From Rhodoferax sp. TH121 (lineage in GTDB: Bacteria > Pseudomonadota > Gammaproteobacteria > Burkholderiales > Burkholderiaceae_C), in the NCBI RefSeq assembly GCF_002251855.1, contig NZ_NOXW01000022.1, forward strand, positions 744,001 to 808,000: a DNA stretch of 64,000 bases. The letters are read 5' to 3'. Shown here piece by piece: positions 25,978 to 35,766 of the stretch (position 1 is the stretch's first letter; each line of letters opens with the position of its first letter). The notes beneath the pieces are model-generated. The model saw only the letters and a program-made list of their open reading frames with translations, was not told the DNA's origin and searched no databases. Position numbers and translations under genes: made by a program.

Positions 25978-26307
25978 ATGACCGACCAGGAATTCATGGA
26001 TCGCGCCGAAGCGCTGCTCAAGGCAGTGGAGGTCGGCTGCGACAGGATCAACGATGATTCGGATGCCGACATCGACAACCAGCGGGTTGGTGGAATGGTG
26101 ACGCTGACCTTTCCCAACCGCAGCCAGATCATCATCAACTTGCAAAAACCGCTGCATGAGGTCTGGATGGCGGCCAAGTCCGGCGGCTACCACTACTGCT
26201 GGTTGGACGGAGCCTGGCAGGATACGAAAGGGCAGGGAGAGTTCTTCTCGGCATTGACGGCCAACGCTACTCAGCAGGCCGGCATGGCACTGGTGTTCAC
26301 GGCCTGA
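25978..26307 (+). CDS. cyaY: Iron-sulfur cluster assembly protein CyaY (frataxin)
   Basis: A 109-residue frataxin homologue that binds iron and modulates IscS-dependent cluster assembly. It has the acidic N-terminal helix, the [17 protein letters not shown] strand region and the [16 protein letters not shown] motif, which includes the conserved tryptophan. GGYHYCW follows. It is divergent from lptM-lysA, with only 12 bases between the start codons. Its stop is immediately adjacent to the mrcA stop on the other strand. Confidence 0.96.
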   Translation: MTDQEFMDRAEALLKAVEVGCDRINDDSDADIDNQRVGGMVTLTFPNRSQIIINLQKPLHEVWMAAKSGGYHYCWLDGAWQDTKGQGEFFSALTANATQQAGMALVFTA

Positions 26308-28665
26308 TCATTGGCTGAACAGATCGAGGATTTTTTTCTTTTCCTCGGCTGCTGGCATTGGGATGGTTTCGGCTTCAGGTGCGTCACCCAAGCCCAGCGA
26401 GGAGATGCCCGCGCCTTTGGCGAATTCCTCGTAATACCACTCGCCTCCTTGGTGAACGACCCCCTCGGGTACGGGGACCTCGGTCACGGGCACGTTTTTG
26501 AGTGCCGTTTCCATGAAGCTGATCCACACCGGCAGACTCAGGCCACCACCGGTCTCCCGGTCGCCCAATTTGCGTGGGGTGTCGTAGCCAATCCAAGTGA
26601 CTGCAGCCAAGGTGGGCTGGTAGCCTGCAAACCAGGCATCCATGGAGTCGTTGGTCGTACCGGTCTTGCCATAAAGGTCGGGGCGCTTGAGTGTGGCTTG
26701 CGCGCGCGCGGCAGTGCCGGAGCGGGTGACTTCCTGCAGCAGGCTAGACATGATGAAGGCATTGCGTGGTTCGATCGCACGCTCTGATTCTTCCAAGATG
26801 GGGGCCGAGGACTCAACCAGCACCTTGCCACGCTGTTCGCTGACCTTGGAGATCACCCACGGATTTACGCGGTAGCCCCCGTTGGCAAACACCGCATAGC
26901 CGGTGGCCATCTGCATGGGGGTGACAGTACCCGCGCCCAGCGCCATCGTGAGGTAGGCCGGGTGCTTCTCTGCTTCAAAACCAAACTTGCCCACCCACTG
27001 TTGGGCGTATTCGGTCCCTACCGACTGCAGCACCCGGATGGAGACCATGTTTTTGGACTTGGCTAGGCCACGGCGCAAGGTCATTGGGCCTTCGAAAGTG
27101 CCATCGTAATTTTTGGGCTCCCAGGGCTGCCCGCCTGTGACGCCGGCGCTAAAGAATAGGGGGGCGTCGTTGATCACAGTGGCCGGCGTGAACCCTTTTT
27201 CCAGGGCTGCCGAATAAATGAAGGGCTTGAAGCTGGAGCCTGGCTGGCGCTGGGCCTGGATGACATGGTTGAACTTGTTCTTGGCAAAGTCAAAGCCGCC
27301 CACCAGGGCTTTGATCGAGCCGTCCCGCGGGTCCAGCGCCACAAACGCGCCTTCCACTTCCGGCAACTGTGTCATCTCCCAGCCACCTTTGGCGGTTTTT
27401 GCGACACGAATGACAGCGCCACGGCGGATCTTGATGTTGGGCGGGGCTTTTTCTGATAGCCCCGACTGTGCCGGTTTGAGCCCATCCCCGGTGATTTCCA
27501 CGATCTCGGCATTCTGTCGAATGGCTTTGACCAGTTTGGGAGTGGCTTCAAGGACGACCGCGGACATTACATCCCCATTGTCCGGGTGTTCGTCCAGGGC
27601 TTCGTCGATCGCATCTTCCAGCTCCTGCGCATTGGTGGGCAGGGTGATGAATTTTTCGGGGCCTCGATAGACTTGGCGACGCTCAAAATCCATGATGCCC
27701 CGGCGCAGGGCTTTGTAGGCTGCTATTTGGTCTTGTGTGCGTAGGGTGGTTTGAACGTCTAAGCCGCGGGTATATGTTTCCTCACCATACTGTGCATAGA
27801 CCAGCTGGCGCACCATCTCCGCCACATACTCGGCGTGGACGGGGTTGGCAGCTGCGTTGTTTTTTATCCTGAGGGGCTCAGCTTTTGCCGCCACTGCCTG
27901 CTCTTCGGTGATGAAGTTGTTTTCCAGCATCCTGTCAATGATGTAGAGCTGGCGCGAGCGGGCGCGTTTGGGATTGGCGACCGGGTTGTAGGCTGAGGGG
28001 GCTTTGGGCAGCCCAGCCAACATGGCGGCTTCAGCGACGGTGAGGTCTTTCAGCGGTTTGCCGAAGTAGGTCTCCGCCGCAGCTGCAAACCCGTAGGCGC
28101 GGTTGCCCAAGTAGATCTGGTTCATGTAGATTTCCAGAATCTGATCTTTGCTCAAGTAGTGTTCCAACTTGAAAGTCAGCAGGATTTCATAGATTTTTCG
28201 TGTGAATGTTTTTTCAGAGGACAGATAGACATTGCGTGCCACTTGCATGGTGATCGTCGAGGCGCCTTGGCTTTTGACGCGGCCAACATTGGCCAGACCG
28301 GCCCGAACCACGCCGACATAGTCCACACCGCCGTGTTCATAAAAGCGTGCGTCCTCGATCGCCAAAATGGCGTTGGTCATGACCTTCGGGATGTCTTTGA
28401 TGGGTGTGAGGTTGCGGCGTTCTTCGCCGAACTCTCCAATCAAATCACCGTCTGCTGAGAAAACACGCAGCGGCAGTTTGGGGCGGTAATCCGACAGATC
28501 CGAGATATCCGGCAAATTGGGAAAGGCCATGGCCAATGCCAAGGCCACCATTGCAAGAACAGAAAATACACCTGCCAAGCCTAGGCCCACCAGCCACAAC
28601 AAGATGCGTAATACCCAGTGCATGGGCGTGGAGGAGGGTGGCGATTCGGATTTTGAAGCGGGCAT
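26308..28665 (-). CDS. mrcA: Penicillin-binding protein 1A (bifunctional peptidoglycan synthase)
   Basis: A class A PBP of 785 residues. It has one N-terminal membrane helix, a glycosyltransferase domain (EDARFYEHGG and GASTITMQVARN motifs) and an OB-like insertion. A transpeptidase domain follows, with SXXK in PGSSFKPF, SXN in SKNM and KTGT in YGKTGTTND. I chose the ATG at 28665. A TTG at 28692 is also in frame but overlaps a TATAAT hexamer, so it would precede the transcript. Divergent from pilM, as in many beta- and gammaproteobacteria. Confidence 0.97.
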   Translation of the reverse strand: MPASKSESPPSSTPMHWVLRILLWLVGLGLAGVFSVLAMVALALAMAFPNLPDISDLSDYRPKLPLRVFSADGDLIGEFGEERRNLTPIKDIPKVMTNAILAIEDARFYEHGGVDYVGVVRAGLANVGRVKSQGASTITMQVARNVYLSSEKTFTRKIYEILLTFKLEHYLSKDQILEIYMNQIYLGNRAYGFAAAAETYFGKPLKDLTVAEAAMLAGLPKAPSAYNPVANPKRARSRQLYIIDRMLENNFITEEQAVAAKAEPLRIKNNAAANPVHAEYVAEMVRQLVYAQYGEETYTRGLDVQTTLRTQDQIAAYKALRRGIMDFERRQVYRGPEKFITLPTNAQELEDAIDEALDEHPDNGDVMSAVVLEATPKLVKAIRQNAEIVEITGDGLKPAQSGLSEKAPPNIKIRRGAVIRVAKTAKGGWEMTQLPEVEGAFVALDPRDGSIKALVGGFDFAKNKFNHVIQAQRQPGSSFKPFIYSAALEKGFTPATVINDAPLFFSAGVTGGQPWEPKNYDGTFEGPMTLRRGLAKSKNMVSIRVLQSVGTEYAQQWVGKFGFEAEKHPAYLTMALGAGTVTPMQMATGYAVFANGGYRVNPWVISKVSEQRGKVLVESSAPILEESERAIEPRNAFIMSSLLQEVTRSGTAARAQATLKRPDLYGKTGTTNDSMDAWFAGYQPTLAAVTWIGYDTPRKLGDRETGGGLSLPVWISFMETALKNVPVTEVPVPEGVVHQGGEWYYEEFAKGAGISSLGLGDAPEAETIPMPAAEEKKKILDLFSQ

Positions 28666-28691
28666 ACTGTGTGAAAGTGGCGGCGTACGCA

Positions 28692-28697
28692 ATTATA
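28692..28697 (-). promoter_or_regulatory. -10 element of the mrcA promoter
   Basis: A perfect TATAAT on the minus strand, preceded by a T-run. Transcription would begin near 28685, about 20 bases before the chosen mrcA ATG. The -35 region (around CTGGCT) is weak. Confidence 0.5.
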
Positions 28698-28944
28698 AAA
28701 ATGCTGCCTGAAAGCCAGCCGGAGGTAAGAACTGGCATTCTTCAACATACTCTGGTGGTCTGTGCACAGGCACCCTCTGAAATCCGTCACTCGCTTACTT
28801 TGCGTAACAAAGCGTCTGCTTTTGGCAACGTTGCTTAGAATCAAAATGGCGAAAAACCTTTGCCGCTCAATGATCTTGCTGCTAGCATTGAAGTGATTTC
28901 TTAAGTTTCGCCGGTCTGTTGCCGGTTTGTTTCAGGGGACCATT

Positions 28945-30024
28945 TTGATCGCATTGGGGTCGTTATTCAGTCGACAGCCCGCGCCCATGCTGGGGCTGGA
29001 CATCAGTTCGTCCAGCGTTAAGCTGGTAGAGCTAGGGCGTGACAAGGCTGGTAATCTGGTCCTTGAGCGTTGTGCCATCGAACCGTTGGAGCGGGGTTGG
29101 ATTTCTGATGGCAACATCGAAAAATTCGACGAAGTGGCGGAGGCCGTTCGCCGATTGGTCAAAAAAAGCGGTACCAAAACCAAGCACGTTGCAATGGCGC
29201 TGCCGCCATCTGCGGTGATTACCAAAAAAATTATTCTGCCCGGTGGCATGACAGACCAAGACTTGGAGTTGCAGGTCGAGTCGGAGGCCAACCAGTACAT
29301 CCCCTTTCCACTCGATGAAGTCAGCTTGGACTTTTGCGTCATCGGACCCAGCGCAGCATCAGCAGGCGATATCGAGGTTCTGATTGCTGCTTCGCGTCGG
29401 GAGAAAGTTCAAGATGTTCAGGGCCTTGCGGAGGCCGCTGGCCTCACCCCGGTGGTCGTGGACGTGGAGTCATATGCCTCGCGCTTGGCTGCTGCACGCC
29501 TGATTGAAAATTTGCCCAATGAAGGCCGTGGGCTTATCGTCGCTTTGTTTGAGATCGGCGCGATGACCACCAGCATGCAAGTCATGCGTGATGACGAAGT
29601 ACTCTATGACCGAGATCAAGCGTTTGGTGGTGCGCAGCTCACGCAGTTGATTGTTAGGCAGTATGGATTTTCTCAAGAAGAGGCAGAAAGCAAAAAGCGC
29701 AGTGGAGAACTGCCTGAGGACTACGAGTCCGCAGTCCTCAAGCCCTTTATTGACACCATGGTGCAGGAATTGGGGCGCGCGCTGCAATTTTTCTTCACCA
29801 GCACGCCGCACAACAAAGTGGACTACATCATGCTGGCTGGCGGCTCCGCAGCCTTGCCAGGCCTCACCAATGCTGTGACTCAGCACACTACTTTCCCTTG
29901 CAGCTTGCTGAACCCATTTGATGGCATGGAAATTGGTGATGGCGTCAGGCTTAAGCGCATGACACGTGAGGCACCGTCTTATCTGACTTCGTGCGGGTTG
30001 GCCTTGCGGAGGTTCGCACAGTGA
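28945..30024 (+). CDS. pilM: Type IV pilus assembly protein PilM
   Basis: A 359-residue actin-like cytoplasmic ATPase-fold protein that binds the N-terminus of PilN. It has LGLDISSSSVKLVEL (phosphate-1 motif), the PFPLDEVSLDF region and the C-terminal LAGGSAALPGL. The TTG at 28945 is chosen because AGGGGA lies 5 nt upstream and the protein then starts MIALGSLFSRQ, as expected. The frame extends upstream to another TTG at 28927. First gene of pilMNOPQ. Confidence 0.96.
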   Translation: MIALGSLFSRQPAPMLGLDISSSSVKLVELGRDKAGNLVLERCAIEPLERGWISDGNIEKFDEVAEAVRRLVKKSGTKTKHVAMALPPSAVITKKIILPGGMTDQDLELQVESEANQYIPFPLDEVSLDFCVIGPSAASAGDIEVLIAASRREKVQDVQGLAEAAGLTPVVVDVESYASRLAAARLIENLPNEGRGLIVALFEIGAMTTSMQVMRDDEVLYDRDQAFGGAQLTQLIVRQYGFSQEEAESKKRSGELPEDYESAVLKPFIDTMVQELGRALQFFFTSTPHNKVDYIMLAGGSAALPGLTNAVTQHTTFPCSLLNPFDGMEIGDGVRLKRMTREAPSYLTSCGLALRRFAQ

Positions 30025-30677
30025 TTCTGATCAACTTATTGCCCCATCGCGAGGCAGCCCGCAAGCGCCGTCGTGATTTATTCAATGTCTCACTTGGCGC
30101 TTCCGCTTTGCTTGGCGGCATTATTGCGGGCTCTGTTTTCCTCTGGTATCAAGCTGCGATTGCTTCCCAACAGTCCAACAATACCTTGTTGGAAACTGAA
30201 ATCAAGAAACTGGAAGCACAAATCAAGGACATTGCGACCCTCGAGTCCGAGATTGCTGCATTGCGCGCCCGCCAGCAAGCGGTGGAAGATTTGCAGTCGG
30301 ATCGCAACTTGCCAGTGCACTTGTTGACGGAGTTGGTGAATCAGTTGCCTGATGGCGTGTATGTCAACAAAATGACTCAGGTAGACCAGTCAGTCACCTT
30401 GAACGGTGTTGCCCAATCCAATGAGCGAGTTTCTGAGTTGTTGCGTAATCTTGCGAACAACACCCCTTGGTTTTCCAAGCCAGAGTTGGTTGAAATCGTT
30501 TCGGGAACGGCGTCTATCTCGCCAAAAGAACAAAAGCGGGTTGCCAACTTTGTGATTCGTGTGCGCTTGGTCCGAGCCAGCGAAGCAGAAAAAATTGCAG
30601 CCAAGATGGCAGCCGAAGTAGCGTCCAGTGCTGTGCGGCCCGCTTCTTCGGTGGCGCTCGTGCCAGCCAAACCTTAG
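30021..30677 (+). CDS. pilN: Type IV pilus assembly protein PilN
   Basis: A 218-residue bitopic inner-membrane protein. A short cytoplasmic INLLPHRE motif binds PilM. One membrane helix (about residues 20-42) and a coiled coil (about 45-90) follow, then a ferredoxin-like periplasmic domain. The GTG at 30021 overlaps the pilM stop (GTGA). It partners with PilO in the alignment subcomplex. Confidence 0.95.
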   Translation: MILINLLPHREAARKRRRDLFNVSLGASALLGGIIAGSVFLWYQAAIASQQSNNTLLETEIKKLEAQIKDIATLESEIAALRARQQAVEDLQSDRNLPVHLLTELVNQLPDGVYVNKMTQVDQSVTLNGVAQSNERVSELLRNLANNTPWFSKPELVEIVSGTASISPKEQKRVANFVIRVRLVRASEAEKIAAKMAAEVASSAVRPASSVALVPAKP

Positions 30678-30686
30678 GTCCTGCGT

Positions 30687-31352
30687 ATGGCTAAATCTAC
30701 ATCCTCTTCGATTGACTTTGCAGCTTTGCAGGAAAAGCTTGCAGGGCAGTTTCGTGACCTTGATCCCAAGGATCCGTCATTGTGGCCTTCGCTTCCCCAA
30801 TACGCACTGTTCGCTGTTACCAGCATTGCCGTAGTCGTCGCACTCTGGTTTGTTTGGCTCAGTGGATCAGAGGAGGCTTTGAAGCTTGAGCAAGACAAAG
30901 AGCTGGTACTGCGTGAAGACTACAAGAAGAAGCTTGTAAAGGCGGTGAATCTGGATGCTCTGCGCAAGCAGCGTGAACAGGTACAGCAGTACGTGACCCA
31001 ATTGGAAAAACAATTGCCCAGCAAGGCGGAGATGGATGCTTTGTTGTCGGACATCAACCAAGCTGGTTTGGGCCGCAGTTTGCAGTTTGAGCTTTTTCGG
31101 CCTGGGCAAGTGGCGGTGAAGGAGTACTATGCAGAACTGCCTATTACGCTACGTGTGACAGGGCGATACCATGACATCGGCGCGTTTGCATCAGACATTG
31201 CTCACTTGTCGCGTATCGTGACCTTGAACAACCTAACTGTTGTTCCACGGTCCGAAGGAGCCTTGACGTTGGACGCTACTGCCAAAACCTTCCGCTATCT
31301 AGATGCCGACGAAGTTAACGCGCAAAGAAAAGCTACTGGAGCAAAGAAATGA
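30687..31352 (+). CDS. pilO: Type IV pilus assembly protein PilO
   Basis: A 221-residue inner-membrane protein with a cytoplasmic N-terminus, one membrane helix (about 35-55) and a coiled coil (about 60-105). A periplasmic domain with FRPGQVAVKEYYAELPI and the GRYHDIGAFASDIAHLSRI motif characteristic of PilO follows. It forms heterodimers with PilN and contacts PilP. Confidence 0.95.
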   Translation: MAKSTSSSIDFAALQEKLAGQFRDLDPKDPSLWPSLPQYALFAVTSIAVVVALWFVWLSGSEEALKLEQDKELVLREDYKKKLVKAVNLDALRKQREQVQQYVTQLEKQLPSKAEMDALLSDINQAGLGRSLQFELFRPGQVAVKEYYAELPITLRVTGRYHDIGAFASDIAHLSRIVTLNNLTVVPRSEGALTLDATAKTFRYLDADEVNAQRKATGAKK

Positions 31353-31897
31353 TCCAGCAAGTGTGGAGGGTAATCCCGTTTTTGGCATTTGCTGTCTTGC
31401 TTGCCGGTTGTGGATCGTCTAGTGAGGACGATATTCGCCAATGGATGGTCAGCGAACGCAATCAAGCGCGCCCCAAGGTCGCTCCCATACCTGAGCCGAA
31501 GCAGTTTGTTCCCGCACCTTATACCAACATTGCGGCGGTTGAGCCGTTTAGCAATCAAAAACTGACGCAAGCGCTTAAGCGTGATTCGGCGCGGGCAGTG
31601 TCGAACGCCTCTCTGGTAGCGCCAGAATTGACCCGCCGCAAGGAGCCGCTCGAGGCCTTCCCGTTGGACACTATGTCTCTGGTGGGCAGTATTGTGAAGG
31701 CCGGCCAGCCTGTCGCTCTGGTGAAGGTGGATAACCTGTTGTACCAAGTCAAAGTAGGCAACTACTTGGGCCCCAACTATGGCCGTGTCATGAAGATCGA
31801 TGAGACCGAAGTCACTTTGCGCGAGATTGTGCAAGACGCCGTTGGTGAGTGGATTGAACGCGCTGCAACCCTGTCGTTGCAAGAGAGGTCGAAATGA
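31349..31897 (+). CDS. pilP: Type IV pilus lipoprotein PilP
   Basis: A 182-residue inner-membrane lipoprotein. The lipobox is VLLAGC (Cys about 21). A flexible Pro-rich linker is followed by the beta-sandwich HR domain with LDTMSLVGSI, LVKVDNLLYQVKVGNYLGPNYGRV and ITL-type segments. It links the PilNO complex to the secretin PilQ. It overlaps pilO and pilQ by 4 bases on each side (ATGA). Confidence 0.95.
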   Translation: MIQQVWRVIPFLAFAVLLAGCGSSSEDDIRQWMVSERNQARPKVAPIPEPKQFVPAPYTNIAAVEPFSNQKLTQALKRDSARAVSNASLVAPELTRRKEPLEAFPLDTMSLVGSIVKAGQPVALVKVDNLLYQVKVGNYLGPNYGRVMKIDETEVTLREIVQDAVGEWIERAATLSLQERSK

Positions 31898-33984
31898 TGA
31901 TTCCTATGCTTATGCGAGAACTGCGAATGTACAAAAGAATTTGTGCGGCCTTTCTGTTGTCTTTGTGTGGATTGGTTTATGCCCAGCCCGTGATCGAAGC
32001 TGTAACGGGCTCCATGCAAGGTGGCGGTGAAGTTGTAAAGATTGACCTTTCCCAGGCGTTGACGGCGTTGCCAACAGGATTCGCTATTCAGTCTCCTGCG
32101 CGTATTGCATTGGACTTCCCTGGTGTCACTAACGCCATGGGGCGCTCGACAGTCGAAATTAATCAAGGAAATTTGCGTTCGGTCAGTGTGGTGCAGGCTG
32201 GAGAGCGCACCCGTGTGGTCTTGAATTTGAAGCAACCCGCAGCCTACAAGGCTGAAATCCAGGGCAAATCGCTATTGGTGGCGTTGGAGCCAGTCGTTGC
32301 GACTGGGCCTGCTTCGATCACCAATTTTGCTGAGAGTCGAAATCGCGACAGTGCTCCTCTCAAAGATCTGGATTTCCGTCGTACTGCAGAAGGTGCAGGC
32401 CGAGTGGTTGTGACCTTGCCCAATAATCAAGTGGGCGTGGATATTCGCCAGCAAGGTCAAACTTTGGTCGTTGACTTTATGAAATCCACCTTGCCCGAAG
32501 GTCTTCGCCGCAAGCTCGATGTGAGTGATTTTGGCACTCCAGTGAAGTCGGTGACGTCTGTACAGTCGGGTGACCGTGTCCGAATGGTGATTGAGCCGCA
32601 GGGCCAATGGGAGCACAGTGCCTATCAAAGCGATGAGCAGTTCGTCGTGGAAGTCAAAGAAATTAAGGTGGATCCCAAGAAGCTGACACAAGGCGTTGGT
32701 TATAACGGGCAAAAACTGTCCTTGAATTTCCAGAATATTGAAGTTCGGAGTTTGCTGCAAGTAATTGCAGACTTCACTAACTTCAATATCGTTACTTCAG
32801 ACTCTGTGTCCGGTTCTGTGACACTCCGCCTGCAGGATGTGCCTTGGGATCAAGCACTGGACATTATTTTGCAAGCCAAGGGTCTGGGTCTGCGCAAGAG
32901 CGGCAATGTTCTTTGGGTTGCGCCCAAGGACGAAATTGCCGCCAAGGAAAAGCTGGATTTGGAATCCGTGGTTGCCGTGCAGAATTTGGAGCCTTTGCGA
33001 ACACAGGCATTCCAGATTAACTATGGCAAAGCTTCAGATATCGCTGCAGGGTTGGTAGCTGCTGGGTCGGGGCCTGGACAAGGTGTAACACCTAGCCGGA
33101 TTTTGAGTAGTCGCGGCAGCGTGATTTACGAAAATCGTACCAACCAGTTGTTCGTAACTGATATTCCGAGCAAGTTGGAGCAGGTGCAACAATTGATTGC
33201 CAAGATCGATATTGCAGTTCGCCAGGTGCTTATTGAAGCGCGTATCGTTGAAGCCTCGGACAGCTTTGGTAAATCCTTGGGCGTGAAGTTAGGTGGGGGC
33301 GGTACTGCGGCTGCCACCGCTGATCGTCCTGGGCTTGCTGTTGGCTCCAGTTATGTTGTGGGTTCAGCGGCTACAACCTCTGGGAACTTTGTTAATTTGC
33401 CGTCTACGGGCGCGTTGGGTTCCAGTAGCCCTGGTACTTTCGCGGTATCCATTTTTGGTGCTGGCGCAGACCGTTTCTTGAACTTGGAGATATCTGCGCT
33501 GGAGGCCGATGGGAAAGGTAAGGTTGTATCCAGTCCACGGGTTGTGACTGCAGACCAAATCAAGGCCTTGATTGAGCAGGGTACTGAATTGCCGTACCAA
33601 GTCGCTTCTTCCAGTGGAGCAACATCGATTGCCTTCCGCAAAGCTAACTTGAAGCTGGAGGTGTTACCGCAAATTACACCTGAGGGCAACATCATTTTGA
33701 CTTTGGACGTTACAAAAGACACGGTGGGGCAATCCACGCCTGCTGGTTTTGCGATTGATACCAAACACATTCAGACGCAAGTGTTGGTCGAAAACGGGGG
33801 CACTGTGGTGATTGGCGGGATTTTCACGGAAGACCAAACCGAAAGTGAAACCAAGGTGCCATTTTTTGGCGATTTGCCCGGTTTGGGTGTGTTGTTCCGC
33901 AACCGTGCCAAATCCACCACCAAGCGGGAAATGCTGGTGTTCATCACTCCCAAGGTGCTGTCTGACAAGGCCATTGCCCGCTAA
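31894..33984 (+). CDS. pilQ: Type IV pilus secretin PilQ
   Basis: A 696-residue outer-membrane secretin through which the pilus exits. The signal peptide ends at about residue 31 (YAQP). It has two AMIN domains (residues about 35-130 and 140-250), an STN/N0 domain near 265-335, N1 with NYGKASDIA, then the secretin core with RQVLIEARIVEA, VVTADQIKALIEQGTELPY and the C-terminal TVVIGGIFTED...VPFFGDLPGLGVLF. Length and order match neisserial and pseudomonad PilQ. The GC content of the pil operon is visibly lower than that of the following aroB-dgt genes. Confidence 0.97.
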   Translation: MMIPMLMRELRMYKRICAAFLLSLCGLVYAQPVIEAVTGSMQGGGEVVKIDLSQALTALPTGFAIQSPARIALDFPGVTNAMGRSTVEINQGNLRSVSVVQAGERTRVVLNLKQPAAYKAEIQGKSLLVALEPVVATGPASITNFAESRNRDSAPLKDLDFRRTAEGAGRVVVTLPNNQVGVDIRQQGQTLVVDFMKSTLPEGLRRKLDVSDFGTPVKSVTSVQSGDRVRMVIEPQGQWEHSAYQSDEQFVVEVKEIKVDPKKLTQGVGYNGQKLSLNFQNIEVRSLLQVIADFTNFNIVTSDSVSGSVTLRLQDVPWDQALDIILQAKGLGLRKSGNVLWVAPKDEIAAKEKLDLESVVAVQNLEPLRTQAFQINYGKASDIAAGLVAAGSGPGQGVTPSRILSSRGSVIYENRTNQLFVTDIPSKLEQVQQLIAKIDIAVRQVLIEARIVEASDSFGKSLGVKLGGGGTAAATADRPGLAVGSSYVVGSAATTSGNFVNLPSTGALGSSSPGTFAVSIFGAGADRFLNLEISALEADGKGKVVSSPRVVTADQIKALIEQGTELPYQVASSSGATSIAFRKANLKLEVLPQITPEGNIILTLDVTKDTVGQSTPAGFAIDTKHIQTQVLVENGGTVVIGGIFTEDQTESETKVPFFGDLPGLGVLFRNRAKSTTKREMLVFITPKVLSDKAIAR

Positions 33985-33996
33985 CTCTGGAGTCGG

Positions 33997-34542
33997 TTGG
34001 GTGGATGTGTCTTGCTTTTGAGTATCAGTCTGGTCGGCTTGCCCGGCTCTGGAAAAACGACGGTAGGAAGGCAGCTTGCACGCAGGCTTCGCCTTCCTTT
34101 CGTCGATTCTGACCACGCTATCGAATCACGTCTGGGCTGTTCGATTCGCGAGTTCTTTGACCGCGAAGGAGAGGCCAAGTTTCGCGACATTGAGCAGGAT
34201 GTGCTTGATACCTTGACGCTAGGGGATGTTTCGGTCATCTCCACGGGCGGTGGGGCTGTGTTACGGCCAACCAACCGCCAACACCTACATGACCGTAGCC
34301 ATGTGGTGTACCTCAAATCCACACCTGAAGAGTTGTTTCGACGCTTGCGCCATGATGTCAGCCGTCCGCTCCTCCAGGTGGCTGACCCTTTAACCCGCAT
34401 GCGGGACCTGTTTGCTGTGCGTGATCCCCTGTACCGGGAAACTGCCCACTTTGTGTTGGAGACCGGGCGCCCCTCCGTCGCCACTCTGGTGAACATGGTA
34501 GTCATGCAATTGGAGCTGTCAGGGCATTTGCCAGCGGCTTAA
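33997..34542 (+). CDS. aroK: Shikimate kinase
   Basis: A kinase of up to 181 residues that phosphorylates shikimate at the 3-hydroxyl. P-loop GLPGSGKTT is near residue 15. Shikimate-binding DSDHAIE, the FDREGEAKFRDIE segment and the STGGGAVL motif are present. The start is uncertain: TTG codons at 33997 (GGAG 4 nt upstream), 34012 and 34018 are all possible. Located after pilQ and before aroB, the conserved proteobacterial order. Confidence 0.94.
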   Translation: MGGCVLLLSISLVGLPGSGKTTVGRQLARRLRLPFVDSDHAIESRLGCSIREFFDREGEAKFRDIEQDVLDTLTLGDVSVISTGGGAVLRPTNRQHLHDRSHVVYLKSTPEELFRRLRHDVSRPLLQVADPLTRMRDLFAVRDPLYRETAHFVLETGRPSVATLVNMVVMQLELSGHLPAA

Positions 34543-34601
34543 CGTCGTTCTGCTGGGCAAGGGATCTCCGCTCACATGCGCTCAGCCTCTAAACTCGGGG
34601 G

Positions 34602-35708
34602 ATGACGACTCCCACCTTCTCCACCGTTTCCATTGATCTGGGGGAGCGCAGCTATCCCATCATTATCGGCACGGGCTTGCTGGCCCACCCCGCTACCTAC
34701 GCCCAGCTTCCCAAGGCCGCCCACGCCGTGGTGGTGACCAACACCACCGTATCGCCGCTGTACGCCGACGCACTGGTGTCCGCCCTGCGCACGCGCTACC
34801 CGGGGGTGGATCTAGTGGTGCTGCCCGATGGCGAGAGCTACAAGCACTGGCAGACGTTGAACCAGATCTTCGACGCCCTGCTGGGCAAAGGCTGTGACCG
34901 CAAGACCATTCTCTTTGCCCTAGGCGGTGGCGTGGTGGGCGACATGACTGGTTTCGCCGCCGCCAGCTACATGCGGGGCGTGCCCTTTGTGCAGGTGCCC
35001 ACGACCTTGCTCGCCCAGGTGGACTCCTCGGTGGGGGGCAAGACCGGCATCAACCACCCGCTGGGCAAGAACATGATTGGCGCCTTCTACCAGCCACAAA
35101 TGGTGGTGTGCGACATCGCCAGCCTCACCACCCTGCCTGCGCGCGAGCTGAGCGCGGGCCTGGCGGAGGTCATCAAATACGGCCCCATTGCCGATCTGCA
35201 GTTCCTCGACTGGATCGAAGCCAACCTGGAAGCCTTGATAGCGCGCGAGCCGCAGGCTCTGGCCTATGCCGTGCAGCGCAGCTGCGAGATCAAGGCCTGG
35301 GTAGTGGGCCAGGACGAGCGCGAAGCCGGCCTGCGCGCCATCCTGAACTTTGGCCACACGTTTGGCCACGCCATCGAAGCCGGACTCGGCTATGGCGAAT
35401 GGCTGCACGGCGAGGCCGTGGGCTGCGGCATGGTGATGGCGGCGCATTTGTCGCAGCGCCTGGGCTTGGTGGATGTCGCCTTTGTGGAGCGACTCACGCG
35501 GCTGGTCCAGAAGGCCGGTCTGCCTATCGTCGGCCCGAAGCTGGACGCTGCAGACAACGCAGGCCGCTACCTGGAATTGATGCGTCTGGACAAAAAGTCG
35601 GAAGCGGGCGATATCCGCTTCGTGGTGATAGACGGGCCGGCGCGAGCGGCCGTGCGCGGTGCACCGGATGCTGTGGTGCGCGAGGTGATTGACCACTGTT
35701 GCGCCTAA
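34602..35708 (+). CDS. aroB: 3-dehydroquinate synthase
   Basis: A 368-residue NAD- and metal-dependent cyclase converting DAHP to 3-dehydroquinate. Visible motifs are PDGESYKHW, the glycine-rich NAD loop [38 protein letters not shown] and the metal-binding GHTFGHAIE. It lies 59 bases after aroK. Together with aroK it represents the biosynthetic pathway, in contrast to the AroQ-like and AroE-like genes near 10 kb. Confidence 0.98.
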   Translation: MTTPTFSTVSIDLGERSYPIIIGTGLLAHPATYAQLPKAAHAVVVTNTTVSPLYADALVSALRTRYPGVDLVVLPDGESYKHWQTLNQIFDALLGKGCDRKTILFALGGGVVGDMTGFAAASYMRGVPFVQVPTTLLAQVDSSVGGKTGINHPLGKNMIGAFYQPQMVVCDIASLTTLPARELSAGLAEVIKYGPIADLQFLDWIEANLEALIAREPQALAYAVQRSCEIKAWVVGQDEREAGLRAILNFGHTFGHAIEAGLGYGEWLHGEAVGCGMVMAAHLSQRLGLVDVAFVERLTRLVQKAGLPIVGPKLDAADNAGRYLELMRLDKKSEAGDIRFVVIDGPARAAVRGAPDAVVREVIDHCCA

Positions 35709-35763
35709 TGCGCTATTGATTTAATAGCTGTTCGCGCATATTCCATAAGCTTTATAGCCCTAA
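35709..35763 (+). repeat. Dispersed REP-like repeat, copy 5
   Basis: GCTATTGATTTAATAG, then CTGTTCGCGCATATTCC, then ATAAGCTTTATAGCCC. It is similar to copy 2 in its left half. It fills the gap between aroB and dgt, ending 4 bases before the dgt start codon, so it may also affect the dgt ribosome site. Confidence 0.75.
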
Positions 35764-35766
35764 TCC

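Noticed and set aside
28815-28840. TTGGCAACGTTGC upstream of pilM as a sigma-54 promoter
   Set aside because: The spacing between GG and GC is 7 rather than 10 bases, so it is not a valid -24/-12 element.
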